NCBI RefSeq assembly: GCF_030295935.1
Contig: NZ_AP027362.1
Coordinates: 1,426,001 to 1,490,000 of the forward strand
DNA: 64,000 nucleotides
Source of the DNA: Thalassotalea piscium
Lineage (GTDB): Bacteria; Pseudomonadota; Gammaproteobacteria; Enterobacterales; Alteromonadaceae
Direction of reading: 5' to 3'
The position numbers were made by a program, and so were the translations under genes. Below the pieces are notes generated by a model. The model saw nothing but the letters and a program-made list of their open reading frames with translations, searched no databases and was not told the DNA's origin. Below are positions 1 to 9,098 of this stretch, piece after piece. Every line of letters starts with the position of its first letter. The first letter of the stretch is position 1.

Positions 1-751
1 GTGCAATGTAGCATTCTCGGCTTTGGCATCCTGCGTCGCTCTACCTTCTGCATCCGTGCAGTCGTACTTTAACCATTTTTAACGATGTTAGGTTGAAAAA
101 TAGTCATAGCCCTTTGGGTTGCCTTGAAAAAGCGTCACTCTTTGTTGCCTACAGGATGTAGGTACTTAACGAGAGCAGGACGCGGCAGTTGTACTTAATG
201 TGCATTTGGAACAACCAAACATTACATTAAGTGCCTCGACTGTCATCTTTTTCAAATGCAACAGAGCTATAAACTGAAAGATCAACAGACCCTAATATAT
301 CTTCTATTTTATTATTTAATTGTTTTGTCATGAACAAATACCTTTGCACTTATTTGTTTGTACTAGGCATTTTTTATATCTCTCACCTAGAGTCTATCGC
401 TACTATATAGGATTTTGTAAAGATTGCATATTGTATGGTATAGGGTAATTAATTCTGTACGTTTATAGAGCTGCTACTTGGCTATTATGCAAAGGTAAAC
501 TTATGTAATACTCATTCCCTCAATGATAAAAGATAATATTTTAATAATATTCCATTAAACGTAACTTTAAAAATGATTTGCTATTGGCTTTTTCTGCGAA
601 TAAACAAGAGGATAAATATTAGTAACTATAGAACTTAAAACAAATTACTTTTTTGAAAAATTGTTCACGCTTATTACAACGCATAGTGGTAATATGACAC
701 TTACAAAATTAAGTTGTTTAGCTTGTCATGTTATCCTAAGGAAACACTTCA
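1..751. other. Intergenic, repeat-rich left margin without a recognisable gene
   Basis: No convincing coding frame is visible. The stretch holds an imperfect long inverted repeat at 184-243 (listed separately) and a smaller hairpin with arms AACAAATA (333-340) and TATTTGTT (351-358). The rest is A+T-rich. The sequence around 278-296 weakly resembles the right end of the miniature element at 57334-57600, so the first 300 bases may be the end of a repeat that begins outside the window. The promoter of the downstream oxygenase gene must lie in the last 100-150 bases, but no clear boxes were identified. Confidence 0.5.
184..243. repeat. Imperfect inverted repeat
   Basis: The arm containing ACTTAATGT (193-201) followed by ATTTGG pairs with CCAAAC followed by ACATTAAGT (224-232). 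Pairing continues weakly outward through GGCAGT on the left and the complement of GACTGTC on the right, giving arms of about 25-28 bases around a five-base loop. There is no T-run, so it is not a typical terminator. It may be part of a miniature mobile element. Confidence 0.5.
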
Positions 752-1429
752 TTGACTTTTGCACAAAGCACTTACTCAGAAGATAACACTTTTCTTTTTG
801 AGTCAATCGCTACAGACATAGCAGATAAAGGCTTTAGCATTCGCCCTTATGCACTTCCTGAAAGCTTAGCCACTTTACTTTTACAGCATATTAATACGTT
901 GTCAGATGACCAATTTAAGCGTGCAGGTATTGGTCGAGCTAACGATCACATGATCAACGATTTTATTCGCTTAGATGAAATTTGCTGGATAACAGGTACT
1001 AGCGATGCTGGAACTGCATGGATAAAATGGGCTGAATTATTACAAACCTATCTAAATAGGCATTTATTTCTTGGCTTATTTTCTTTTGAAAGTCACTTTG
1101 CTCATTATGCAAAAGGTGACTTTTATAAAAAGCACAAAGATGCATTTAAGGGTGAAGGTAACCGAGTGTTGTCTGTTGTCGTTTATTTGAACCCTAATTG
1201 GTCATCAGAAGATGGTGGCGAATTAGTTATTTATGACCAAAACACATCAGAATCATCTCTTCTTAATAATAACAAAATTACGGTTTCCCCAAGCTTTGGT
1301 ACCATAGTGGTGTTTCTTAGTGAAGATTTTCCGCACGAAGTATTACCTGCACAACGTGACCGCTACTCTATTGCGGGTTGGTTTCGTTTGAATAACAGTA
1401 TTGCCAATAATATTGATCCACCAAGTTAG
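752..1429 (+). CDS. 2-oxoglutarate/Fe(II)-dependent oxygenase (prolyl 4-hydroxylase-like)
   Basis: A 225-residue protein whose C-terminal half is a jelly-roll 2OG-Fe(II) oxygenase domain. The iron triad is visible as H128-x-D130 (KKHKDAF) and H195 (DFPHEV), with R204 (DRYSIAGWF) placed to hold 2-oxoglutarate. The family couples 2-oxoglutarate decarboxylation to hydroxylation, and SM-20/EGL-9-type members act on protein side chains. The substrate here is unknown. It starts at a TTG codon with AAGGAAA at 738-744 as a well-placed ribosome site. A small gene follows 25 bases after the stop with its own AAGGAG, so the two probably form one transcript. Cytoplasmic: no signal peptide. The fold assignment is solid; the target is not predictable. 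Confidence 0.85.
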   Translation: MTFAQSTYSEDNTFLFESIATDIADKGFSIRPYALPESLATLLLQHINTLSDDQFKRAGIGRANDHMINDFIRLDEICWITGTSDAGTAWIKWAELLQTYLNRHLFLGLFSFESHFAHYAKGDFYKKHKDAFKGEGNRVLSVVVYLNPNWSSEDGGELVIYDQNTSESSLLNNNKITVSPSFGTIVVFLSEDFPHEVLPAQRDRYSIAGWFRLNNSIANNIDPPS

Positions 1430-1454
1430 TTCGCCTCAAGCGAAGGAGTAACAT

Positions 1455-1928
1455 CTGGCCAAAGTCATTAAAGCGTTACATACACTAAATGAGCTAAAAA
1501 TAATTAACCAAGCGCTTATTCCATTAAAAGCCTTAGCTGATAGAGACCTTGCGTCTATAAAAGGCTTAACAGGTAAGGTGTATACCCCGCATTTAGATTT
1601 ATATATGAAAGAAAGTATAAATAAAGCCGAAATTTTAGCATGCTTAAAAAAGCAGGGGCTTATTCCCTTTACTGAAGTTGAGGTAATTAGTGATAAACTT
1701 AACGCATTACATCAACGAGTTAGAAGTAAAACGGTTGTTGAATACAATGGAAACAGTTATGAACGGCGCTATTCACCATTAAAACTGAGCAAATCTGGTA
1801 AAAATGTACATAAATGGGCAAAGTTTTGGCTGTTACTATTACCTAATGGCAAAGTTGACCGAGAGTGGGAACAACAAGTTCGAGAAATTTGGCCTACATA
1901 CTTTTTAATTAGAACAATTGAGTTGTAA
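1455..1928 (+). CDS. Uncharacterised small protein with a non-canonical start
   Basis: Not recognised. The first standard start in this frame is a GTG at 1578 (116 residues). However, the frame is open back to a stop at 1449-1451 and reads as normal protein upstream (LAKVIKALHTLNELKIINQA and onward). A strong AAGGAG lies at 1443-1448, and six bases after it comes CTG (1455), so a CTG start giving about 157 residues fits better than the GTG, which has no comparable site. An ATT at 1467 is an alternative. The protein is basic, with a Trp-rich tail (HKWAKFW, REWEQQV). It has no signal peptide or membrane segment. It follows the oxygenase gene by 25 bases, suggesting co-translation. Coding is likely; start and function are uncertain. 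Confidence 0.6.
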   Translation: MAKVIKALHTLNELKIINQALIPLKALADRDLASIKGLTGKVYTPHLDLYMKESINKAEILACLKKQGLIPFTEVEVISDKLNALHQRVRSKTVVEYNGNSYERRYSPLKLSKSGKNVHKWAKFWLLLLPNGKVDREWEQQVREIWPTYFLIRTIEL

Positions 1929-2054
1929 TAATAAGTTTAATTGATGTGCTGTTTTTTAACGCTCTATATTCATCTTTTGAGGGGGGAATTAGGTGCATGT
2001 TGGTGCCTTAATTGTTAAATAAAAGCACCCAGGACAGCGTAATCAGCTGTTTAT

Positions 2055-2954
2055 CTAAACAGCGTTGGTCGTTGCTAAATCGTCAACTAAGTATTTGGAA
2101 ATAATAGTTTTAATATATTTTATCCGATTGGCCAAAATTGAGTGTTTGTTTGTACACATGTAAATGTGTTCACTAACAGCAATGTTTAAAGTGTGTATAG
2201 TGATTAGTTCTTGATGTTGAAAAGCTTTCGCAGCATGCAAAGGAAGCACAGTAAACCCAAGCCCTTTACTTACGGGCTCTAGTATTAAACTAATTTGATT
2301 TGAAAAACCTTTATGAACAAATTGATTGATATGTTCAAACTCGGGAAAGTTTTTACCCAGTAATAATTGCCCGTGGTGTTTTGCATCAGGGTGTTCAATA
2401 AACCCTAAGGTCATCAGCGTTTGCCAAGTAACTGATTTAACCTGATCTGAAGTCACCAAGACTAACGGCTCTAACGCTATTTTCTCGTACACGAGCTTGC
2501 TGATATTACTTATATTTGTTACCAACCCTAAATCAATCTCTCTATCTGCTAATTGCTGCTCAATACGCTGATTTGGCGCAAAGTTATAATCGATGATCAG
2601 ATCAGGGAATGATTGTTGGGTTTCGAGTAAATAAGGATAAAGTTTTAAGCCAATGCTTCCTGGAGAGGCTATCTGAATAGTGCCTTCATATTGCTCGTCT
2701 TGCGTAATTAATTGTTCTAATTCTTCTGCAGACTTAAGTAACTCTTGGCCCTTTAAAAACAACTTATTACCAGCGTCACTTAAGGTAAACGACTTACCAT
2801 CTCTTATGAGCAAAGTAGTGCCAAGTTGTTGCTCTAGCTTGTTAATATGCTGGCTTACGCCAGATTGTGTCATAAACAACTTTTCAGCCGTTTTAGTAAA
2901 GTGTCCTACTTGAGCTAGAGTGCAAAATGTTTGTAACCAATTTTGATTAATCAT
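2055..2954 (-). CDS. LysR-family transcriptional regulator
   Basis: A 299-residue LTTR. The N-terminal winged helix-turn-helix covers residues 3-60 (TKTAEKLFMTQSGVSQHINK, then EQQLGTTLLIRD). A periplasmic-binding-like effector domain spans about 90-290. It is divergent from the VOC-family gene starting at 3049 and shares a 94-base A+T-rich gap with it, the usual arrangement for an LTTR controlling its neighbour. The inducer is unknown. The family and length are unambiguous; control of the VOC gene is an inference from layout. Confidence 0.9.
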   Translation of the reverse strand: MINQNWLQTFCTLAQVGHFTKTAEKLFMTQSGVSQHINKLEQQLGTTLLIRDGKSFTLSDAGNKLFLKGQELLKSAEELEQLITQDEQYEGTIQIASPGSIGLKLYPYLLETQQSFPDLIIDYNFAPNQRIEQQLADREIDLGLVTNISNISKLVYEKIALEPLVLVTSDQVKSVTWQTLMTLGFIEHPDAKHHGQLLLGKNFPEFEHINQFVHKGFSNQISLILEPVSKGLGFTVLPLHAAKAFQHQELITIHTLNIAVSEHIYMCTNKHSILANRIKYIKTIISKYLVDDLATTNAV

Positions 2955-3048
2955 TACATTATGTACTTATTTTTATAACTAATGATAATTTTTGGTACTT
3001 TACCATAAGGCTTATACTTTCGCTATCAAATCAATTGAGGAAACATGT

Positions 3049-3549
3049 ATGAGCAAAGCTTACCCAAGAACATTTTCGCATATTGGTATTTCGGTACCTA
3101 ACTTAGAAAACGCAGTGAAATTTTATACTGAAGTACTGGGTTGGTACGAAATTATGAAGCCAACCGAAGTTGTTGAAGATGACAGTCCAATAGGGCAAAT
3201 GTGTACCGATGTATTTGGCGCGCAATGGGGTAAATTTAAAATAGCGCATTTATCTACTGGCGATCGAATTGGGGTAGAAATATTTGAGTTTGTGAACCAA
3301 GAGCAGCCAGACAATAATTTTGAATATTGGAAAACGGGTATTTTTCATTTTTGTGTGCAAGATCCTAATTTAGAAGAGCTTGTTGGAAAAATAGTAGCAG
3401 CTGGCGGTAAGAAACGTATGGCAGAGCCTCGTTATTACTACCCAAATGAAAAGCCATATCGAATGATTTATATGGAAGATCCATTTGGCAATATTCTTGA
3501 AATCTACAGCCATAGTTACGAATTAACTTATGGGGCAGGGGCTTATTAA
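3049..3549 (+). CDS. VOC-superfamily (glyoxalase-like) metalloprotein
   Basis: A single-chain vicinal-oxygen-chelate protein of 166 residues with two beta-alpha-beta-beta-beta modules. The four expected metal ligands can be placed at H11 (FSHIGI), E77 (IGVEIF), H100 (IFHFCV) and E151 (NILEIY). Members include lactoylglutathione lyases, extradiol dioxygenases and fosfomycin-type enzymes; the exact reaction cannot be read from sequence. An upstream in-frame start at 2992 exists, but ATG 3049 is preferred because GAGGA at 3037-3041 lies eight bases before it and homology begins there. It is divergent from a LysR gene that probably regulates it, and ends at a bidirectional terminator. Confidence 0.82.
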   Translation: MSKAYPRTFSHIGISVPNLENAVKFYTEVLGWYEIMKPTEVVEDDSPIGQMCTDVFGAQWGKFKIAHLSTGDRIGVEIFEFVNQEQPDNNFEYWKTGIFHFCVQDPNLEELVGKIVAAGGKKRMAEPRYYYPNEKPYRMIYMEDPFGNILEIYSHSYELTYGAGAY

Positions 3550-3588
3550 AAGAGAAGGTAAATTGAAAGTAGCTAGGTTTTGATTATA

Positions 3589-3625
3589 AAGCACTTCTGA
3601 ACACAAAAAGTGTTTAGAAGTGCTT
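3589..3625. terminator. Bidirectional intrinsic terminator between VOC gene and ahpF
   Basis: A long hairpin with arms AAGCACTTCTGAACAC and GTGTTTAGAAGTGCTT, one mismatch and a five-base A loop. It lies between two convergent genes, with A/T runs on both sides so that it can stop transcription from either direction. Confidence 0.8.
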
Positions 3626-3638
3626 GTTTATTAGCAAG

Positions 3639-5204
3639 TTAACTTTCTCTAATAATATAATCAAAGGCTGATAATGACGCTTTTGAACCCTCACCCATTG
3701 CAATAATAATTTGCTTATAAGGTACAGTAGTAACATCACCTGCAGCAAAGATACCTGGCGTAGAGGTTTGGCATTTTTCGTCAATAACCACTTCACCATG
3801 CTTAGTTAATTCAACCACATCTTTTAAGAAACCACTGTTAGGTAATAAACCAATTTGTACAAAAAAACCAGATAATGCTTGTTGCTTAATATCACCAGTA
3901 GCTCTATCTTCATAAGAAAGAGCAATAACTTTGCCATTCTCAGCTAACACTTCTTTAGTGGCTGCATTTTTAATGATGGTAATTTTTTCATGCTCCTGTG
4001 CTTTTTCTACTAAAACTTGATCTGCTTTTAGCTCAGGTAAAAATTCAAATACGGTTACATGGTTTACCATGCCGGCGAGGTCTAGCGCGGCCTCAATGCC
4101 TGAGTTTCCACCACCAATTACAGCAACATCTTTTCCCTTGAAAAACGGACCATCACAATGTGGACAATAAGCGACACCAGCGCCAATATTTTCTTTCTCA
4201 CCAGGTACACCAAGCTCACGCCATTTTGCGCCAGTAGCCAAAATAATAGTTTTTGTTTCAATAATTTCACCGCTAGAAAGGTGTAACTTATGCGGTGACT
4301 TAGTCGTTTCGTCTCCTTTTTCAATAGTCTCTACACGTAAAAACTCTTTTAAGGTGACATCATAATCGTTCAGGTGTGCCTGCATATTGCCGGTTAACTC
4401 AGCCCCTGTTGTTTTTGGGACCGAAATTAAGTTTTCTATACCGACAGTATCTTTTACTTGACCACCAATGCGATCTGCAATCATTGTGACATTTAGTCCT
4501 TTACGTGCTGAATAAATAGCAGCTGCAATGCCAGCTGGACCACCACCGATAACAGTTACATCTTGTAGAGGTAAGGCTTCACTCTCATTATCACCAACAA
4601 TTTCAGGAAAGTGTTGAATTAACTTATCGACTAATTGCGCGGTATCAATTTTACCATTAGCGAATAACTCACCATTTAAATAAACACTTGGTATGCCTTG
4701 AATATTACGTTCTGTCACCAGATCTTGGAACAAGCCACCATCTATCATCTCACTACTAATGAATGGGCTTAGCACGGCAAACTGATTTAATGACTGTACA
4801 ACGTCAGGACAGTTATGGCAGCTTAATGATACGAATACTTCAAAATGTAAAGACTCTTTGATTTTCTGAACCATCTTAGCCAGCGTGTTATCAAGCTTTA
4901 ATTCAGTGCCAGAAGAGTGCAGTATCGCTAAAATTAATGAATTGAACTCATGGCCACTTGGTATGCCAGAAAAGTATATGCCATTATTCTCTTTGTTTAC
5001 TTCTAAATAAAAAGTGATCGGGCTACGCAAGTTTTCGTCGCGCTCAATTAAGCTCAAATTGTCTGAAACTGAGCATAATTGTGTTAAAAAGTTAACCAAT
5101 TCTGTACGTTTTTCGTGTTCACCAGTTTGAAGAACTAGTGCCACTTTGTTAGTCATATTTTTAGTATATGTTTTTAATGCGTTTAAAATGTCATTGCTTA
5201 ACAT
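3639..5204 (-). CDS. ahpF: Alkyl hydroperoxide reductase subunit F (AhpF)
   Basis: A 521-residue flavoprotein disulfide reductase that passes electrons from NADH through FAD to the peroxiredoxin AhpC. The N-terminal domain is a tandem thioredoxin fold with the CxxC pair C129/C132 (SCHNC). The FAD motif GGGPAG is at 220-225, the redox pair C347/C350 (CPHC) and the NAD motif GGGNSG at 364-369. A C-terminal FAD motif (GIFAAGDV) is present. Length matches E. coli AhpF. It lies 117 bases downstream of ahpC on the same strand, separated by a hairpin that probably lets only part of the transcripts through. katA and oxyR nearby indicate a peroxide-stress regulon. Confidence 0.97.
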   Translation of the reverse strand: MLSNDILNALKTYTKNMTNKVALVLQTGEHEKRTELVNFLTQLCSVSDNLSLIERDENLRSPITFYLEVNKENNGIYFSGIPSGHEFNSLILAILHSSGTELKLDNTLAKMVQKIKESLHFEVFVSLSCHNCPDVVQSLNQFAVLSPFISSEMIDGGLFQDLVTERNIQGIPSVYLNGELFANGKIDTAQLVDKLIQHFPEIVGDNESEALPLQDVTVIGGGPAGIAAAIYSARKGLNVTMIADRIGGQVKDTVGIENLISVPKTTGAELTGNMQAHLNDYDVTLKEFLRVETIEKGDETTKSPHKLHLSSGEIIETKTIILATGAKWRELGVPGEKENIGAGVAYCPHCDGPFFKGKDVAVIGGGNSGIEAALDLAGMVNHVTVFEFLPELKADQVLVEKAQEHEKITIIKNAATKEVLAENGKVIALSYEDRATGDIKQQALSGFFVQIGLLPNSGFLKDVVELTKHGEVVIDEKCQTSTPGIFAAGDVTTVPYKQIIIAMGEGSKASLSAFDYIIRES

Positions 5205-5231
5205 AGTATTACCTTATTGCTGCAATCAGGG

Positions 5232-5266
5232 AAAAAGGGCGAGAAGTGGGGTTTCCCATTCTCGCC
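5232..5266 (-). terminator. Internal (partial) terminator between ahpC and ahpF
   Basis: On the minus strand, arms GGCGAGAA and TTCTCGCC enclose an inner TGGG/CCCA stem with an AAAC loop. This is followed by C and a run of five T. Such a leaky terminator after the first gene would give more AhpC than AhpF. Confidence 0.7.
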
Positions 5267-5321
5267 AGTACATTGGAGAGTTGTATAGCAATTGCTATAA
5301 ATTGCTTAAATTTAAGTATGT

Positions 5322-5885
5322 TTAGATTTTACCGACTAGGTCTAAGCTTGGCGTTAACGTTGCTTCACCTTGTTCCCAAGCAGCTGGACATACTTCACCA
5401 TCATTTTCGCGAACATATTGTGCCGCTTTTACGTTACGAACCATGTCTTTTGCACTGCGGCCAATACCACCAGCGTGAATATGAGCTACTTGAATAACAC
5501 CATCTGGATCTGCTAAGAAAGTGCCACGGTGAGCCATGTGGTCTTCTTCAATCATTACATCGAAACCGCGAGTAATGTGTCCCGTTTGGTCACCAAGCAT
5601 AGGGAATTTTATTTTTCCAATTGCTTCTGATGAATCGTGCCACGCTTTGTGTGAGAAGTGCGTGTCTGTTGAAACCGCATAAACTTCAACACCTAATTTT
5701 TGTAACTCTTCATATTGATTAGCCATATCTTCTAATTCAGTTGGGCAAACAAAAGTAAAGTCTGCTGGGTAGAATAAGAATATTGACCATTTACCTTTAA
5801 CGCTGTCAGATGTTACTTCTACAAATTCACCGTTATGAAATGCTTGTGCTTTAAATTCTGGGATTAATTTGCCTATTTGAGCCAT
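5322..5885 (-). CDS. ahpC: Peroxiredoxin AhpC
   Basis: A typical 2-Cys peroxiredoxin of 187 residues that reduces hydrogen peroxide and organic hydroperoxides and is recycled by AhpF. The peroxidatic cysteine is C47 (TFVCPTE) and the resolving cysteine C166 (GEVCPAAW). The active-site context [11 protein letters not shown] is canonical, as is the length. It is the first gene of ahpC-ahpF, divergent from katA across a 210-base region that must hold both promoters. An OxyR site is expected there because oxyR lies 1.5 kb away, but no clean match was found. Confidence 0.97.
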   Translation of the reverse strand: MAQIGKLIPEFKAQAFHNGEFVEVTSDSVKGKWSIFLFYPADFTFVCPTELEDMANQYEELQKLGVEVYAVSTDTHFSHKAWHDSSEAIGKIKFPMLGDQTGHITRGFDVMIEEDHMAHRGTFLADPDGVIQVAHIHAGGIGRSAKDMVRNVKAAQYVRENDGEVCPAAWEQGEATLTPSLDLVGKI

Positions 5886-6095
5886 GAGTAGTTCCTCTTA
5901 AGTTTTACTGTTAAATAAAATGTTTTGGTTTGAAAGCGCTTTTGCTTTCGATGAGGCTATAGTAGATTGAACCTAGTGATAGGTAAATTTGATTAAATTG
6001 AATTTAATGTTCAATTAAATAGAATGTTATTGTGTGGACCTTTAGCTAATATAGGCTAAGTTTAATAAGGTATATTTATCAATAAGGATTTAATA

Positions 6096-7529
6096 ATGAC
6101 TAAGAAAAAGTTAACCACGGCAGCAGGCTGCCCTGTAGCAAACAATCAAAATGTTATGACGGCAGGTCGCAGAGGCCCGCAATTATTACAAGACGTATGG
6201 TTTTTAGAAAAGCTTGCTCACTTTGACAGAGAAGTAATACCGGAAAGACGAATGCACGCTAAAGGCTCTGCTGCGTTTGGAAAATTTACTGTTACCCACG
6301 ACATCACTAAATATACAAAGGCTAAAATATTCTCCGAAGTGGGTAAAGAAACAGAGCTGTTTACCCGCTTTAGCACCGTTGCTGGCGAACGTGGAGCAGC
6401 CGACGCTGAACGCGATATTCGTGGCTTTGCCGTTAAATTTTACACCGAAGAGGGTAACTGGGATCTTGTGGGTAATAACACCCCCGTTTTCTTTTTACGC
6501 GATCCGTTAAAGTTTCCAGACTTAAACCATGCGGTTAAACGAGACCCTAAAACCAATATGCGCAGCGCTACTAATAACTGGGACTTTTGGACATCGTTAC
6601 CTGAAGCCTTACATCAAGTAACGATCGTGATGAGCGATAGAGGCATACCGGCAAGCTATCGTCATATGCATGGCTTTGGTAGTCACACTTTCAGCTTTAT
6701 TAATGCAAATAATGAGCGTTTCTGGGTTAAGTTTCACTTTCAAACACAGCAAGGCATTAAAAATTTAACCGATGCCGAAGCAGAAGCGATTGTCGGTAAA
6801 GACAGAGAGAGCCACCAGCAAGATTTATTCAATGCGATTGAAAATAAAGAGTTTCCAAAGTGGACGTTATCAGTACAAATAATGCCAGAGGCAGATGCAA
6901 ACAAGGTCTCTTACAACCCATTTGACTTAACAAAAGTATGGCCGCACAAAGACTATCCGTTAATAGAAGTTGGAGTAATGGAGTTAAATTGTAATCCAGA
7001 GAACTACTTTGCTGACGTTGAGCAAGCAGCGTTTAATCCCGCTAATATAGTACCAGGTATAGGCTTTTCTCCAGATAAAATGTTACAAGGGCGATTGTTT
7101 TCCTATGGAGATGCACAACGTTACAGACTTGGTGTAAATCATAACCATATTCCTGTAAATGCTGCACGTTGTCCTGTGCATAGTTATCACAGAGACGGGC
7201 AAATGCGGGTTGACGGTAATCAAGGTGCTACCATTGGTTATGAGCCAAATAGTAAGGGTGAGTGGGCAGAGCAGCCAGACTTTTCTGAACCACCATTAGC
7301 TTTAGATGGTGATGCTGCACATTGGGATCACAGAGAAGATGATGATTACTTCTCGCAAGTAGGTGATTTATTTCGCTTAATGACACCAGAGCAACAGCAG
7401 GCTTTATTTAACAATACTGCCGCTTCAATGGCTGGTGTGCCTAACGAAATAAAGCTGCGCCATATTGACAACTGCAGTGAAGCTGATGCTGAATACGGTA
7501 AAGGAATAAAGGCCGCATTAGGTTTGTAA
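6096..7529 (+). CDS. katA: Catalase (small-subunit, haem b)
   Basis: A monofunctional haem catalase of 477 residues, the small-subunit size. The distal catalytic residues are H54 (RRMHAKG) and N127 (VGNNTPVFF). The proximal haem-ligand tyrosine is Y337 in [14 protein letters not shown], with R333 at the usual spacing. It removes hydrogen peroxide in the cytoplasm. The start ATG follows AAGGA. It is divergent from ahpC and followed 67 bases later by oxyR on the same strand, so it is likely induced by peroxide through OxyR. The symbol follows common use for this class; paralogues elsewhere cannot be excluded. Confidence 0.95.
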   Translation: MTKKKLTTAAGCPVANNQNVMTAGRRGPQLLQDVWFLEKLAHFDREVIPERRMHAKGSAAFGKFTVTHDITKYTKAKIFSEVGKETELFTRFSTVAGERGAADAERDIRGFAVKFYTEEGNWDLVGNNTPVFFLRDPLKFPDLNHAVKRDPKTNMRSATNNWDFWTSLPEALHQVTIVMSDRGIPASYRHMHGFGSHTFSFINANNERFWVKFHFQTQQGIKNLTDAEAEAIVGKDRESHQQDLFNAIENKEFPKWTLSVQIMPEADANKVSYNPFDLTKVWPHKDYPLIEVGVMELNCNPENYFADVEQAAFNPANIVPGIGFSPDKMLQGRLFSYGDAQRYRLGVNHNHIPVNAARCPVHSYHRDGQMRVDGNQGATIGYEPNSKGEWAEQPDFSEPPLALDGDAAHWDHREDDDYFSQVGDLFRLMTPEQQQALFNNTAASMAGVPNEIKLRHIDNCSEADAEYGKGIKAALGL

Positions 7530-7544
7530 AATTGCTGTAGACGC

Positions 7545-7574
7545 AAAGCGGGTCATTGTTGGCTCGCTTTTAAA
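7545..7574 (+). terminator. Possible terminator after katA
   Basis: Arms AAAGCG and CGCTTT with a 14-base loop, followed by TTAAA. Short stem and weak T-tract, so some read-through into oxyR is plausible. Confidence 0.4.
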
Positions 7575-7596
7575 TTGAACTATTTGACGATAATAA

Positions 7597-8499
7597 ATGA
7601 TTTCATTAAAACAATTACACTACGCATTAGCAGTTGAAAAAACATTACATTTTAAAAGAGCTGCTGAGGCATGCAATATTTCACAGTCAGCATTAAGCAC
7701 GGCGATTACAGAGCTTGAAAAGCAACTGGGTGTCACCATTTTTGAGCGCAACAATAAACAAGTGTTACTAACCAATAAAGGTCAGTTGGTGCTAAATAAA
7801 GCTAAACGGGTAAAGTTAGAAGTTGATGAGCTTATGCAAATAGCTCAATCAAATTTAGACCCCTTTTCAAACCCTATGAGTATTGGTGTTATTCCTACTA
7901 TCGGCCCTTACTTATTGCCTAAAGTACTGCCCAAAATGCGTCGGCAATATCCAAAATTCAAGCTTAAAATAATTGAAGAACAATCACATGTGTTAGTTGA
8001 TATGGTTAGAAACGGTGAAATAGATGCCGCAATATTAGCATTGCCCTTTGCGATTGAGGGGCTAATGAGTTTTGAATTTTGGCAAGAAGACTTTTATTGG
8101 GTAAGCCATAAAGACGAAGTTTCTAGTGCTATGCGTGAAATTACCAGTGAGCAATTAAAATCAGAACGGCTGATGTTATTAAAAGAAGGACATTGTTTAA
8201 AAGATCATGCCTTAGCTGCCTGCAGGTTAAAAACTGACAACCAAGGTTCAGATTTTCATTCAGCAAGTTTACATACACTTATTCAGATGGTGGCAGGCAA
8301 GCTTGGCACCACTTTGGTTCCTCAAATGGCTCTAGACCAACTAATATATAATGAATCTGAGCTTAGCGCTGTACATTTGAATGAACCTGGCCCACATCGC
8401 ACAATAGCATTGATCATTCGACCAAATTATGTAAGAACTGATGAAATTACTTTGTTAAAACGTATTTTTAATGAAGAGCTAAAGCAAAGTATCAAATAA
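7597..8499 (+). CDS. oxyR: Hydrogen-peroxide-sensing regulator OxyR
   Basis: A 300-residue LysR-family protein identified as OxyR by the redox-cysteine pair: C200 in EGHCLKDHALAAC with C209 nine residues later. This reproduces the C199/C208 pair of E. coli OxyR. The N-terminal HTH (residues 4-60, CNISQSALSTAITELEKQL) and effector domain are complete. Oxidation joins the two cysteines and turns on peroxide genes. The context (katA immediately upstream, ahpCF just beyond) confirms the role. Start ATG at 7597. Confidence 0.95.
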   Translation: MISLKQLHYALAVEKTLHFKRAAEACNISQSALSTAITELEKQLGVTIFERNNKQVLLTNKGQLVLNKAKRVKLEVDELMQIAQSNLDPFSNPMSIGVIPTIGPYLLPKVLPKMRRQYPKFKLKIIEEQSHVLVDMVRNGEIDAAILALPFAIEGLMSFEFWQEDFYWVSHKDEVSSAMREITSEQLKSERLMLLKEGHCLKDHALAACRLKTDNQGSDFHSASLHTLIQMVAGKLGTTLVPQMALDQLIYNESELSAVHLNEPGPHRTIALIIRPNYVRTDEITLLKRIFNEELKQSIK

Positions 8500-8548
8500 G
8501 TTATAGCTTACCCTAAGGTCAATTATACTAAGCCCAGCTTAAGCTCTT

Positions 8549-8652
8549 ATACCAATTAAAATAAGTAGTTGACCAATTCGGAGCATCGACAGGGAAGTTA
8601 GCACAAAGCAAATTGATGTAGGTGTAGTATTCTTCATCCATTCAATTGGTAT
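8549..8652. repeat. Short palindromic-ended element
   Basis: About 104 bases bounded by ATACCAATTAAA on the left and the inverted complement of ATACCAATTGAA on the right. It is non-coding and lies directly downstream of oxyR. The ACC...GGT ends resemble those of the element starting 49 bases further on, but the interiors differ. Confidence 0.55.
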
Positions 8653-8700
8653 TTTATTTCATCATCAGCTTATATCAAAAGGGTGAAGTAATGAATCATA

Positions 8701-8911
8701 ATACCAATCTCACTAACTATGTGATCATTTCTACTGGCTAAAACAGTCAACTACTGCGTTATTTATTTTATAATTATCGCTACAAGGATGTAGCTTATGT
8801 GGGCAATGCTGGAGCATAATTGCCCTGAACAACTAGTTATGAAACAAACGCCTTGTATTTGACTGTTTTCACTGCGTATAAAATAGATCACTTAATTAAT
8901 GAAACTGGTAT
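8701..8911. repeat. Miniature inverted-repeat element, family A (longest copy)
   Basis: A 211-base non-coding element. The left end is ATACCAATCTCACTAACT and then ATGTGATC. The right end is the complement of ATACCAGTTTCATTAATT and then AAGTGATC. Shorter copies that keep both ends but lose the interior occur at 48615-48707 and 61998-62070, a divergent full-length copy at 57759-57970, and a remnant near 46680. The interior holds ACAAGGATGTAG and GTCAA/TTGAC inverted segments, suggesting that the whole element folds. Confidence 0.8.
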
Positions 8912-9098
8912 AACATTCCATGGCTATTATTATTCATACAATCAAATACTTATAAAAGCCAATAACCCTGACTGAGGTTAACTACAATGATCACTGATTG
9001 ATTTTTAAGCGTCAGGTTTCATTACACTTATCATATTTATAACATAATAAAAGTAGAGAAAATATAATAAGTACATGTAAAACAATTATTTGTATTTT

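Noticed and set aside
278-296. Right end of a family C element at the left margin
   Set aside because: Only AAAGATCAACA-CCCTA is shared with the 57334-57600 element, and no left end or interior match is visible in the window.
2046-2063. Hairpin GCTGTTTA/TAAACAGC at the end of the LysR gene
   Set aside because: It overlaps the stop codon and lacks a T-run on the relevant strand, so it is not convincing as a terminator.
2680-2913. Open frames opposite annotated genes (for example 2680-2913, 11060-11269, 54448-54759)
   Set aside because: They are antisense shadows of strongly supported genes and lack ribosome sites or recognisable motifs.
5954-5995. OxyR-like tetranucleotides (ATAG...ATAG) between ahpC and katA
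   Set aside because: The two ATAG are 20, not 22, bases apart and the CTAT partners are missing. An OxyR site is expected from context but cannot be placed.
8696-8915. Target duplication around the longest family A copy
   Set aside because: Flanks TCAT and AACA do not match. A possible AAGT pair exists only around the 73-base copy, so no duplication length can be given for family A.
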